NCBI RefSeq assembly: GCF_039888675.1
Contig: NZ_JBDQQR010000001.1
Span: 3,410,001-3,474,000 of the forward strand
Length of the DNA: 64,000 nt
Source: Mesorhizobium sp. CAU 1732
GTDB taxonomy: Bacteria; Pseudomonadota; Alphaproteobacteria; Rhizobiales; Rhizobiaceae
Direction of reading: 5' to 3'
Of the stretch, positions 25,224 to 32,503 are shown piece after piece. Within the stretch, counting starts at the first letter, position 1, and each line of letters starts with the position of its first letter. Under the pieces are notes generated by a model. The model worked only from the letters and a program-made list of their open reading frames with translations, was not told where the DNA came from and did no database searches. Made by a program: the position numbers and the translations under genes.

Positions 25224-27059
25224 TCAGGGCGCGAGGCATTGTATCGTTACCGTTGCTGTCTTCGCGATCTCGGCAAGTTTCGTGACAGGCAACTCGGGAA
25301 GATTTGATCCTGCGCGTTCGTAGTCTACGGACCGCGACTGAAGCAGATTCTCCAAGACAGAGGAGCGAATAGCAAAGTTCACATTTTGCGGGATATCGTC
25401 GATAACACCCGCGACAGCCAAAGTATCCAGTTTGCTAACCACGACACCGATGAGTTGCCCTCTGCTATCTAGGACTGGACCACCGCTATTTCCCGGCTGA
25501 ACAGGTGCGGAGATTTGCAGCGTGCTCGGGTCTCCACGCATTCCAGAAAGGGCGGTGAGATTGCCTACCGTAAGATTCCCTTGGCTTGATAAGACACCAG
25601 TCAGTGGGAAGCCAAACACAACTACATTTTCGCCAAGCTGGAGCGGAGTTCCTGCTCGAAATGAGATCGCTGTCGGAGCAGCCAACGGGGCCTTTAGTAT
25701 TGCAAGATCTGAAAACTCCGAAACGTCCAAAACAGATGCGGCCACAGGTTCGCCTAGGCCATGTACGACCCGGATTCCAGTGCATCCCTCTACTACATGC
25801 GCGTTGGTTACGATGTACCCGTTCTGGTTCACGATGAACCCTGATCCGCCAGATCTGACTGACTGATGTCCGGCGCCGATTACTGATGCGCCACGATTTA
25901 TGGGATCTGAAGTTTTTGGTGCATCGTGGACCGATGCAGACCCTGATTCTTTGCCAAAAAGGGCAAGTTTGTAAGCCACAAAATATATTGCAGGACTACT
26001 GAAACTGAGTTCTCCCATCTGCAGAGTGCTAACGAATTCGCGATACGCCGCCCTTGTTTTGCTTCCAGCCAGGCCATCTACTTCGCCTACTGAATATCCG
26101 CGCTCATTTAGCGCAGTCTGTAGCCGCTTAGTAAATTCGACGCCGGCAATGAATGGCTGAGGGTTCCTATCGGTCTGCTTCCAGGTGCTCAAGATACTAC
26201 GCGAGCGTTGGATCTGTGCACTTGTGAGTATCCGCTCCTCTTCGGTACGAGCTTTAATCGCTACGTCGCGCATATCACCAGGCGATAGCGACTTCACAGC
26301 CAAGCTGAACATTACGTGAGCATTTGTGTTGTGGCCGTTTAGGCGGTGAATTAGACCCGCATAATACTGAGCGGACCCATCACCGAGGTCGGCGGCTCGA
26401 TTTAAGTATCGGAGGGCCTTCTCAAGATCTTGTTCGACTCCTCTCCCGATGGCATGCCATCGACCGAGTTCACGCAACGAACTTGGATCGTCCATCGACG
26501 CTGCGCGTTCCCAGTAGTATATGGCAAGCGCATCATCCTGACTTACGCCTTCTCCTGTTGCGTACGCGTCGCCGATACGGGCAAGTGACGAAACATGACC
26601 TTGGAATGCCGCCTGTCGATAAAATGATAGTGCGAGGTTCTGATTTTCTTCTAGACCGAACATTCCCAACGTCAACCCAAGTGCCAGCCACGACTGAGAC
26701 GTTGCGTCACCGTTAACAGCCCCCTCAAAGCAATATCGGGTAGAAGGTTCGTCGTCCGCCAAGGACTGGAGGAGGCACAACGCGGATTGCGCCGCAGGAT
26801 GACCTGCAGCGGCAGCGCGCTCCCTCATGAATGCCGCTCTTTCCTCGCCACCTTGTCCGGAGGATATCAGATACAGACTCTGGAGATACGTGGCGTCGAC
26901 GCTCCCTGCTTTCGCAGCCGCCTCTATATCAACCAACTCACTCGCGGGAAGAGTAGCAAAGAAATTCTCGTCAGTGACCACTTGAGCGCTAGCGAAACTC
27001 GCGGGCGCTAACAATGAAATGCACACTAAAACGAAAAACACACTAATGCGAGTGCCCAA
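25224..27059 (-). CDS. Secreted Sel1 / PG-binding / trypsin-like protease
   Basis: A 611-aa exported multidomain protein. Residues 1-25 are a signal peptide (ends SFASA). Residues about 45-270 contain Sel1-type helical repeats (ALSFYRQAAFQGHVSSLARIG, AIYYWERAASMDDPSSLREL, ALRYLNRAADLGDGSAQYYA). Residues 307-345 look like a peptidoglycan-binding domain (RLQTALNERGYSVGEVDG). Residues 405-600 are a DegP/HtrA-like serine protease with His421 (TNAHVV), Asp451 (SDLAIL) and Ser525 (GNSGGP). A TTG start with GGAGG 7 bp upstream is used. Lower GC than the phage core; not a phage structural gene. Confidence 0.88.
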   Translation of the reverse strand: MGTRISVFFVLVCISLLAPASFASAQVVTDENFFATLPASELVDIEAAAKAGSVDATYLQSLYLISSGQGGEERAAFMRERAAAAGHPAAQSALCLLQSLADDEPSTRYCFEGAVNGDATSQSWLALGLTLGMFGLEENQNLALSFYRQAAFQGHVSSLARIGDAYATGEGVSQDDALAIYYWERAASMDDPSSLRELGRWHAIGRGVEQDLEKALRYLNRAADLGDGSAQYYAGLIHRLNGHNTNAHVMFSLAVKSLSPGDMRDVAIKARTEEERILTSAQIQRSRSILSTWKQTDRNPQPFIAGVEFTKRLQTALNERGYSVGEVDGLAGSKTRAAYREFVSTLQMGELSFSSPAIYFVAYKLALFGKESGSASVHDAPKTSDPINRGASVIGAGHQSVRSGGSGFIVNQNGYIVTNAHVVEGCTGIRVVHGLGEPVAASVLDVSEFSDLAILKAPLAAPTAISFRAGTPLQLGENVVVFGFPLTGVLSSQGNLTVGNLTALSGMRGDPSTLQISAPVQPGNSGGPVLDSRGQLIGVVVSKLDTLAVAGVIDDIPQNVNFAIRSSVLENLLQSRSVDYERAGSNLPELPVTKLAEIAKTATVTIQCLAP

Positions 27060-27165
27060 AGCCCATCCTCCGCACTAGACTCCATTTCCCGCGCTCTAGA
27101 ACAAAATGTCAAGCGATCGCCTCACCAGTAATTAGTGGAACCCTCGTTGACCGCGGCGACCTAAA

Positions 27166-27201
27166 CAAAAAAGCCGCCTCCCCGATTAAGGAGAGGCGGC
27201 T
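27166..27201 (-). terminator. Rho-independent terminator
   Basis: On the minus strand AGCCGCCTC and GAGGCGGCT pair and are followed by TTTTTT. It lies 37 bp after the stop of the 182-aa gene and upstream of the protease promoter. Confidence 0.85.
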
Positions 27202-27237
27202 GGTTATGTGCGTGTTCGTGTAGGCTTAGCGGGCGGG

Positions 27238-27786
27238 TTATCGCATCAGCGACTTAAACATCATGAACAGCGAATCCACATTGAGATTCGAATTTTGTTT
27301 CAGATATCTGCAAACGTTATGCAAATAGTCGAAATCGTACATACGCGGTTCCGGCTCATACGCGGCGCAGAACTTGTATGATAGATCGAAAGCAAGCATT
27401 TGGTTGTGAAAGGTTTCGTAGAACTGCACAAATGGGAGAATATGCTCAGCATCACCCACATTGATACGGGTAAATCCGGCTTCTAGTTCCTCAGATGTAG
27501 ACTCCAGCTCTACGTCGCTGATGATCTCGCTTTGATACAGAGCGTGCAAAAGTGCGCCAGCACGCTTGTAATGATCTGGATTTTCAGATTGCAATAAAAC
27601 GGCAAATTTCTCGACAGTTTGAACGTATTCGCCGTAAGCATAAGTTAAGCGCGCTGCATCGATACGGTTGACACACCTCATCACCGCCCCGATTTCATTC
27701 GGGGCGTTTTCAAAGTGGTTGATAACGATTTCGCGAAATCGCGTTTCGTCCTCCAGTTCCTTAAACAACCCGTTCAAATCGCTCAT
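27238..27786 (-). CDS. Hypothetical 182-aa helical protein
   Basis: A 182-aa protein, mostly helical, with aromatic-rich later parts (FVQFYETFHNQMLAFDLSYKF, YDFDYLHNVCRYL). No signal peptide or membrane segment. Markedly AT-richer and with different codon use from the neighbouring lysis genes, which suggests recent transfer. It lies downstream of the 54-aa peptide gene, separated by a terminator hairpin at 27816-27844, so it is expressed by read-through or weakly. No family recognised. Confidence 0.65.
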   Translation of the reverse strand: MSDLNGLFKELEDETRFREIVINHFENAPNEIGAVMRCVNRIDAARLTYAYGEYVQTVEKFAVLLQSENPDHYKRAGALLHALYQSEIISDVELESTSEELEAGFTRINVGDAEHILPFVQFYETFHNQMLAFDLSYKFCAAYEPEPRMYDFDYLHNVCRYLKQNSNLNVDSLFMMFKSLMR

Positions 27787-27815
27787 CCCTAATGGTCAAT
27801 TACATCCTAATAAGA

Positions 27816-27844
27816 AAAGGCCCCTGCAATCTGCAAGGGCCTTT
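27816..27844 (-). terminator. Internal terminator between 54-aa and 182-aa genes
   Basis: AAAGGCCC pairs with GGGCCTTT, with an inner TGCA/TGCA stem. On the minus strand it is followed by TTTTC. It sits directly after the 54-aa gene and before the 182-aa gene. Confidence 0.7.
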
Positions 27845-27868
27845 CCAAAAAATTCTATAAGATGAGGA

Positions 27869-28033
27869 CTATTTTCCAGAGAAAAAGGTCTCTTTTATTA
27901 CCGTGAAAGCCGACTGCGTAGATTCGAGGCTGCGAACCTGACCTTTCAGTTGGTTTCCTGGATATGCCAGAACGACTACATCATCATGAGCCGCTGGCTG
28001 CCTGCTGGTCGTTGTGGTCATGGCTGTCTCCAT
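27869..28033 (-). CDS. 54-aa peptide, unknown
   Basis: A short gene with a strong ribosome site (GGGAGGG) before ATG 28031-28033; a second ATG four codons later is also possible. The product starts METAMTTTTSRQ, has a short hydrophobic strand (DVVVLAYPG) and ends ETFFSGK. It is the first gene after the palindromic promoter at 28160-28233 and has a 5' leader of about 120 nt. No homologue recognised. Confidence 0.6.
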   Translation of the reverse strand: METAMTTTTSRQPAAHDDVVVLAYPGNQLKGQVRSLESTQSAFTVIKETFFSGK

Positions 28034-28159
28034 TATGTTACCCTCCCAAGCGTCCTAAGTATGGAACCGCCGCCGCAGATTAATGTTCCTATTTAGTAAC
28101 ATCGATGCGACAAATGGGTTCACGCGGCATGAGGAAAATTCCCGCCGGTTGTTAGCACT

Positions 28160-28188
28160 TATATATAGTGCGAAAAAATAATTGACAA
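28160..28188 (-). promoter_or_regulatory. Sigma70-type promoter of the 54-aa peptide cassette
   Basis: On the minus strand TTGTCA (28183-28188) is separated by exactly 17 bp from TATATA (28160-28165). The inverted repeat GCACT-N7-AGTGC (28155-28171) overlaps the -10 box, and a long palindrome lies 7 bp upstream of the -35. Confidence 0.7.
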
Positions 28189-28195
28189 GAAGTAA

Positions 28196-28233
28196 CCTTG
28201 AGCGCTAGTGCGGGTGCGCACTAGCGCTCAAGG
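28196..28233. repeat. 38-bp perfect palindrome with 4-nt loop
   Basis: A 17-bp arm (CCTTGAGCGCTAGTGCG) is followed by GGTG and its exact reverse complement. No T-run follows on either strand, so it is not a typical terminator. It may be an operator, a cruciform, or a boundary between late genes and the moron. Bases 28234-28350 hold only a weak GCGGG/CCCGC hairpin and no gene. Confidence 0.85.
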
Positions 28234-28350
28234 CTATTTCTAGAGAATTTCATGGTTTATGCGTTGCATAAATGCCCATGCGGGGGCGGCCCGCACGCTT
28301 CGCAGCCCGAATTTTGCCTGATATAGGCATCGGAAACAAGTGTGCCACCC

Positions 28351-28707
28351 CTACCCCGATCGCCTCGTAGATGGCTTCTGCTGTTGCATGATGATGTTGT
28401 CGATCCGCTCGCCGATGTGATCGATGCGGCCACCGATTGATTCAATAGCTCGGAGCAGTTGCGCCGTTTGCTCCTGCATTCCGGCTTTCGTGGCGTAGGT
28501 CTTTGAGGCGTCCAGCTTGAAATCGGCAAGGTCCGACCGTGCCAGCGCAGCAAGGTTCACGGCGGCGTCAGCCTTCTTGTCGCAATCGTCGCGGACCTCG
28601 CGCACGCGATCCTTGACCTGCCCGTCGATCTTCCACCAGATGCCCCACAGCACGCCGGAGACCATCAAGAAAAACCCGACGACCGCCATGATTTCGGGCC
28701 CGGTCAT
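28351..28707 (-). CDS. Membrane-anchored coiled-coil protein, lysis region
   Basis: A 118-aa protein with one N-terminal membrane segment (about residues 7-26, IMAVVGFFLMVSGVLWG) and a long charged helical domain predicted to be coiled coil (GMQEQTAQLLRAIESIGGRID). ATG 28705-28707 overlaps the stop of the preceding 33-aa frame as ATGA. The single-TM plus coiled-coil layout at the end of the lysis cassette fits an accessory or holin-like phage protein. Confidence 0.6.
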   Translation of the reverse strand: MTGPEIMAVVGFFLMVSGVLWGIWWKIDGQVKDRVREVRDDCDKKADAAVNLAALARSDLADFKLDASKTYATKAGMQEQTAQLLRAIESIGGRIDHIGERIDNIIMQQQKPSTRRSG

Positions 28708-28805
28708 CCTACGAGGCCTCGCAGGCCGACGACGAACGATAGCGTTTGCACGAACCAACGGGCTTTGGCGCGATGAGCGTAGAACTCGAATTCATACCGC
28801 TTCAC
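28704..28805 (-). CDS. 33-aa micro-protein in lysis cassette
   Basis: GTG 28803-28805 overlaps the Rz1 stop (GTGA) and the TGA at 28704-28706 overlaps the next ATG (ATGA). The peptide MKRYEFEFYAHRAK... has an aromatic/basic N-terminus and a short hydrophobic tail (TLSFVVGLRGLVG). Double overlap supports translation; function unknown. Confidence 0.5.
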   Translation of the reverse strand: MKRYEFEFYAHRAKARWFVQTLSFVVGLRGLVG

Positions 28806-28996
28806 GGCTTGACCCCGCACAGGCTTGCCAACTTCTCGTTCTCCGCCAGGATTTGGCGCGCGGTGTCGGCGGTTAGCGTGTCCGCTACGCTAGGACGAAC
28901 CGCCCGCGCGATGTCACAGTAGCTTCCGTCACTAGTCACGCAGCCACTTAGAAAGATCGCGATGCACGTCGTCATCGCTACGGCGATCGACTTCAT
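28802..28996 (-). CDS. Rz1-like outer-membrane spanin lipoprotein
   Basis: A 64-aa lipoprotein: MKSIAVAMTTCIAIFLSGC with lipobox LSGC, then a short mature part with two further Cys. It starts inside the Rz-like gene in another frame (overlap 28932-28996) after AAGGAAGG. This embedded layout is characteristic of Rz/Rz1 spanin pairs, which fuse inner and outer membranes at the end of lysis. Confidence 0.78.
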   Translation of the reverse strand: MKSIAVAMTTCIAIFLSGCVTSDGSYCDIARAVRPSVADTLTADTARQILAENEKLASLCGVKP

Positions 28997-29168
28997 GTTC
29001 GACCTTCCTTGCTTTATTGAGTTGATTGAGCCGCTGTTCGGCCGTGCGGGCCGCGGCGTCCTTGCCGCCCTTGCGGTAGGCCGCAAACAGAATGGCCGCG
29101 ACGGTTGCGACAGCCACGGCATAGCCGGTGACGCGCGACCAGAGCGAAGCGAATAATGCGGCTACCAT
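28932..29168 (-). CDS. Rz-like inner-membrane spanin
   Basis: A 78-aa protein with one N-terminal membrane segment (VTGYAVAVATVAAILFAAY, residues 13-31) and a periplasmic charged helix (TAEQRLNQLNKARKVEHEVD). Short for an Rz but with the right topology, and with an Rz1-like lipoprotein gene embedded in its 3' end. It directly follows the 28-aa peptide gene. Confidence 0.72.
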   Translation of the reverse strand: MVAALFASLWSRVTGYAVAVATVAAILFAAYRKGGKDAAARTAEQRLNQLNKARKVEHEVDRRSDDDVHRDLSKWLRD

Positions 29169-29248
29169 CGGCGCGTGCCTCGCACGAGAACGGCGGCAAC
29201 AACCGCTATGACGAGGAGGACGGCTGCGCAGATTACGATGCTAAGCAT
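29162..29248 (-). CDS. 28-aa single-TM micro-protein in lysis cassette
   Basis: ATG 29246-29248 lies behind an excellent ribosome site (GGGAGAGGG) inside the 3' end of the lysozyme gene, overlapping it by 8 bp. The product is almost entirely one hydrophobic helix (MLSIVICAAVLLVIAVVAAVLV) with a basic tail RGTRRW. It then overlaps the Rz-like start. It may act as a mini-holin or regulator of lysis. Confidence 0.6.
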   Translation of the reverse strand: MLSIVICAAVLLVIAVVAAVLVRGTRRW

Positions 29249-30044
29249 TCGCCCTCTCCCGCTTCACCAGCCGGTAAAGGCCGTAGCCGACAGCAGCCAC
29301 AACGCCGATCGCCAACGCCCATTGTAGAGGCCCCGTGCCGGCAGCAATCGTGCCGAGGCCACCAAGTATCGAAACCACCAGCGACGGCTCTTCCTTCACG
29401 ATGTCCGTAATGCTGCGGTCGGCAGGGTTAGCCTTGCCGCCAGCCACGGGCGCCGGAGACGGCGCAGGAGTTGCACCAGCCGCAAGCCGCAAGGCGTTGC
29501 CGATAACACCCGGCTCGTCTTTCCACTGGCCTTTCGGATCCTTGCCGGTGACGCGGATGGTCCAGCCGCGACCGTTGGCAGGGAAGCCCCGAGCACCGCC
29601 CAAGCTGCGCAGGAAGCGCATGCGCTCGCCGCAATAGGCGCGGATCACCGCGGTCACCCCCCCAGGGTAGCGATTGACGGCCGCAACGGTCTGCCCGCCA
29701 ACGATACCGTCCTGCGGCACGCCGACGACAGCCTGCAGGCTCTTGATGGCGCGCGCAGGACCGGAGTTCACGCCGTAGTCGAATGCCGCATAGTCCAGAC
29801 CGGCAGGCAGCAGATCGCCGCCGCTCTGCGTCCAATAGGACTTGCGGTAGATCGTCTCGGCTTCCTTGAGCGTGAGTGCCTTCACCTGCGCCGCGGTCAC
29901 GCTGGTCACGCCGCGATGGGCGGCAAGGGTGCGATGCGTGATGCCATATTTCGTCGGGCCGCCGGCATCGGTCTTGGCGTTTACATAGCCGCCCTCATGC
30001 CCGAACATCAGCGCAAGCGCTGCGGGTAGCGTTTCTCTGGCCAT
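29241..30044 (-). CDS. Glycoside hydrolase 108 endolysin with C-terminal TM
   Basis: A 267-aa muramidase-type lysozyme. The N-terminal GH108 domain has the catalytic Glu in MFGHEGGYVNAKTDAGGPTKYG, followed by the predicted peptidoglycan domain (DYAAFDYGVNSGPARAIKSLQ). Unusually, the C-terminus adds a linker and a membrane helix (PLQWALAIGVVAAVGYGLY) ending in basic residues. Start ATG 30042-30044 after AGGAGG. The TM suggests membrane anchoring of the enzyme or a fused holin function. Confidence 0.92.
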   Translation of the reverse strand: MARETLPAALALMFGHEGGYVNAKTDAGGPTKYGITHRTLAAHRGVTSVTAAQVKALTLKEAETIYRKSYWTQSGGDLLPAGLDYAAFDYGVNSGPARAIKSLQAVVGVPQDGIVGGQTVAAVNRYPGGVTAVIRAYCGERMRFLRSLGGARGFPANGRGWTIRVTGKDPKGQWKDEPGVIGNALRLAAGATPAPSPAPVAGGKANPADRSITDIVKEEPSLVVSILGGLGTIAAGTGPLQWALAIGVVAAVGYGLYRLVKRERANA

Positions 30045-30052
30045 AGGGCCTC

Positions 30053-30259
30053 CTATTGTTTTGTGGTACGCCCGCGCCGCATATCCAGCACCCGTTCAAC
30101 CCAGCAGTGGTCGGGATCGCGCAGCACCCAACCGACAACCCGACAGAACAAGCAGTCGTGGCCTTGAGCGGCGGATATGCGCGCGCATAGCGTTTGGCCC
30201 GGCCTGCCGCGCGCAAGCCGGTTGATGAGCCGCGAGACGCGGCCGAGTGTGCGGAGCAT
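30053..30259 (-). CDS. Small basic protein upstream of lysozyme
   Basis: A 68-aa basic protein with MLRTLGRVSRLINRLARGRPG, a Cys pair (HDCLFCRVVGWVLRDPDHC) and a basic tail. It ends 8 bp before the lysozyme start. The ribosome site is weak. Arg-rich N-terminus and Cys/His pattern might form a small metal-binding fold; no family recognised. Confidence 0.45.
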   Translation of the reverse strand: MLRTLGRVSRLINRLARGRPGQTLCARISAAQGHDCLFCRVVGWVLRDPDHCWVERVLDMRRGRTTKQ

Positions 30260-30341
30260 TTGAGCACCGTGATGGGTGTGGGGAGTTGTGCCGCTTGCTA
30301 TTGCTTGTAAGGTTCAAGACAACCGCGCGGAGGGAAAGCTA

Positions 30342-30629
30342 ATGAAATGGGTTGCGTTGATATTGTCCTTGGCTGCTCTTGCGGGCTGCACGAAGACAGT
30401 TGCGGAGATGAGTTTTTCGGAGCGCGAGGCGCTGGCCAAGCAAATTGAACAGAGGTGCGCTGCACAAGGCACCGTGCCCGGAACACCCCGGCATGGCCAG
30501 TGCCTACAGGCAGAAGCTCAGAGTGAGGTTGCTGGCCGTGAAAGGCAGGCGCGCGTTCAAGATGCAAGGAGATCTAGAGGCGGCCCGACGATGTGCCAGA
30601 ATTTCGGCGGCAACGTCGTTTGTTTCTGA
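30342..30629 (+). CDS. Small lipoprotein (moron)
   Basis: A 95-aa plus-strand lipoprotein in an otherwise minus-strand late region: signal MKWVALILSLAALAGC with lipobox LAGC, then a charged helix and a C-terminal CQNFGGNVVCF with paired Cys. The ribosome site GGAGGGAA precedes ATG 30342. Its own orientation and start suggest expression in the lysogen. Function unknown; an outer-membrane lipoprotein could block re-infection. Confidence 0.7.
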   Translation: MKWVALILSLAALAGCTKTVAEMSFSEREALAKQIEQRCAAQGTVPGTPRHGQCLQAEAQSEVAGRERQARVQDARRSRGGPTMCQNFGGNVVCF

Positions 30630-30638
30630 AAGTAACCC

Positions 30639-30758
30639 CTAGAAGCCCACCATCTGCCAGTCCCGGTCGCGGTGCATCTTGTCGATGTCCTTCACCGTGA
30701 AGTTCTGGTCGGCATAGGTCGCGGAATAGTGGACCACGATGTGCGTGATCTTGGTCAT
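30639..30758 (-). pseudogene. N-acetylmuramoyl-L-alanine amidase remnant
   Basis: A 39-aa frame with a ribosome site (AAAGGAC) begins MTKITHIVVHYSATYADQNF followed by KDIDKMHRDRDW, the start of an Amidase_2 endolysin including its first zinc His (VVHYSAT). The frame stops where GYHYVI would follow, and no other frame continues the domain. It looks like a truncated second endolysin. Confidence 0.75.
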
Positions 30759-30796
30759 GACAAGTCCTTTCCCCCGACTGTTGCCGGGTGATTGAG

Positions 30797-30826
30797 GGCC
30801 GTCCGCAGGGGGCGGCCTTCTTCTTT
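30797..30826 (+). terminator. Rho-independent terminator
   Basis: GGCCGTCC pairs with GGGCGGCC-type bases over a short loop and is followed by TTCTTCTTT. It would end the plus-strand lipoprotein transcript. The next 190 bp up to 31021 hold no clear gene. Confidence 0.6.
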
Positions 30827-31021
30827 GGAACCTTCACGATGGCTCTGTGTTCATTGGTCGCTGACGCGTTCCCAGAAGTACGCGGCAGTGCGGCCGGCGC
30901 CCTTACGTGTCCCCCAAGACCGGGTGCCGGCCTGCTGCTATTCAGCCCACTAGCTTGCCAAGCAGATTCGACTCCCGCCCGGCGCCGTGGTTCTATCGGC
31001 GCGGGTTAAGGGGGGCTTGAA

Positions 31022-31858
31022 ATGCTCAAGTTTATATTTGTGCTAACATTCGCGACAGCAATTCCATCATTTGCTGCGGCAAACACGATCGAGTACTGCA
31101 GGACGGTTCAAGACGACACGTCACGTCTGTCTTGCTATGATGGCTTACCGTCCGCATCAGAACCGGGTTCGGGACCAATCAATCCACCCTTCAGCACAGA
31201 CTGGTATGTTGGCGTTGGAGCATTTGGCGGCGCCAGCGTTAACGATGCCGGAAACGCAAGTGGGTCTTCTGCGGTTTCGATATACGGAGGTCGAAACTGG
31301 TTTGACGGACATACGATGTACGGCTTTGAGGTGTCTTCTCAAACCGGACTAGCATCGCGCGACGGAGCATCGGACAGGGCCCAATATGGGAACATAAATC
31401 AATCGATTTGGACTCATTGGTCAGACCCTTGGCCATTTGATCAGTTCGACCAAATCGACAGAACAACCAGCACTACCCATCAGGACATTATTTCTCCCAC
31501 TATCAGCGGACGTGTTGGCCGGCAGATAGGGCGAACGCTTGTCTTCGGCCGCGCCGGAGCGGGTGTTGCAGTAGCGGTTAGTGAAAGAATCGTAGACGAC
31601 AGAAACTCGCGATACTGCGATGGATGGTCTGGCTTTTGGTGGACAGATGGGATGATCTATAATTGCATCTCTAGCTACGGAGGAACCAGAACAAAGGATA
31701 GCCGCCTGACAGTCTCACCACTCGTTACAATTGGTGCTGGTGTGGAAGTTGACCTCGATGCCTTCAGCGTTCGATTCGAGGGCGAAGCGCGCCACACGTT
31801 CAGGGACTCAGGCATCACGCAATGGCAAATTGGAACAGGCCTGTTGCGTCGTTTCTAG
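31022..31858 (+). CDS. Outer-membrane beta-barrel protein (moron)
   Basis: A 278-aa plus-strand gene with ribosome site GGGGGG. The product has a signal peptide (MLKFIFVLTFATAIPSFAAA), a short Cys-containing segment, and alternating strands (WYVGVGAFGGASVND, SIYGGRNWFDGHTMYGFEVSS, VSPLVTIGAGVEVDLDAFSVRFEGEA) ending with a C-terminal Phe typical of barrel proteins. Lower GC than adjacent genes. Situated beside tail-fibre genes but oppositely oriented; a lysogenic surface protein is the likely role. Confidence 0.75.
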   Translation: MLKFIFVLTFATAIPSFAAANTIEYCRTVQDDTSRLSCYDGLPSASEPGSGPINPPFSTDWYVGVGAFGGASVNDAGNASGSSAVSIYGGRNWFDGHTMYGFEVSSQTGLASRDGASDRAQYGNINQSIWTHWSDPWPFDQFDQIDRTTSTTHQDIISPTISGRVGRQIGRTLVFGRAGAGVAVAVSERIVDDRNSRYCDGWSGFWWTDGMIYNCISSYGGTRTKDSRLTVSPLVTIGAGVEVDLDAFSVRFEGEARHTFRDSGITQWQIGTGLLRRF

Positions 31859-32187
31859 TACTCCCACTCGATCGCCGGCAGTTCCGTGATGAAGCCCGCG
31901 ACGGTCGGAGCTTCGCGCTCCCCGGCCATCACCTTGTCGAGCTCGGCATAGGCGTAGAGCCACACGGCATCGCGCCAGGCGACGAAGACCTGCGCCTCGG
32001 CTGCCCATTCCGGGTTGGTGCTGGCGACGTAGCTGGCGAGTGCGAACCCGCTGTCATAGCGGCGTGAACGAGCGGCTTCATCGACGTGACTTTGAATGGC
32101 CGACCGGAAGGCCTCGATCGTCGCGGCCTGCGCTTCCGCCTGACGCTGCGCAGCGGTGACGATGGTCTCGGGATCAGGGCTCCACAT
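31855..32187 (-). CDS. Tail-fibre-associated/assembly-like protein
   Basis: A 110-aa protein whose C-terminal half (EAQVFVAWRDAVWLYAYAELDKVMAGEREAPTV then FITELPAIEW) matches small proteins that follow phage tail fibres and act as fibre chaperones. ATG 32185-32187 after GAGGAG. It overlaps the preceding gene by 14 bp and converges on the barrel gene by 4 bp. Confidence 0.6.
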   Translation of the reverse strand: MWSPDPETIVTAAQRQAEAQAATIEAFRSAIQSHVDEAARSRRYDSGFALASYVASTNPEWAAEAQVFVAWRDAVWLYAYAELDKVMAGEREAPTVAGFITELPAIEWEY

Positions 32188-32503
32188 CGGCGGGCTCCTC
32201 GGGTTCGACAGGTTCGGGATCGTGCGGAAGATCAACCGGCCCGTCTGCCGTCACCACGATCGGCGCAGGAAACGCAACGGCCTGTGACGGGTTCGCCCCA
32301 TGCGGCAGGATCAGCGACAGATGAATATCGCCATCGACGCACTCGACCATTCCGACGATCAATTCGCATGGAACGTCCTGCACCATGTCACCGTCATTGA
32401 GAGTGCTAAAGTCGAACAACTCGCCGTTGATGAGAATGCTCTTGCCGGTGACCTCGACAGAAAGGATGTCGTCGCGGCGTTGAGGATTAAGTGTGATGTG
32501 CAT
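32174..32503 (-). CDS. Hypothetical tail-region protein
   Basis: A 109-aa beta-rich protein (MHITLNPQRRDDILSVEVTGKSILINGELFDFS...) with an acidic Pro/Glu C-terminus (PEPVEPEEPADVEP). ATG 32501-32503 shares a base with the tail-fibre TGA and has GGGAGG upstream. Likely co-translated with the fibre; role unknown. Confidence 0.6.
   Translation of the reverse strand: MHITLNPQRRDDILSVEVTGKSILINGELFDFSTLNDGDMVQDVPCELIVGMVECVDGDIHLSLILPHGANPSQAVAFPAPIVVTADGPVDLPHDPEPVEPEEPADVEP

Noticed and set aside
30895..30985. Possible tRNA-like segment (CGGCGCC ... TTCGACTCCCGCC ... GGCGCCG)
   Set aside because: The outer arms pair, but no acceptable T-stem, anticodon stem or D-arm forms, so it is not called as a tRNA.
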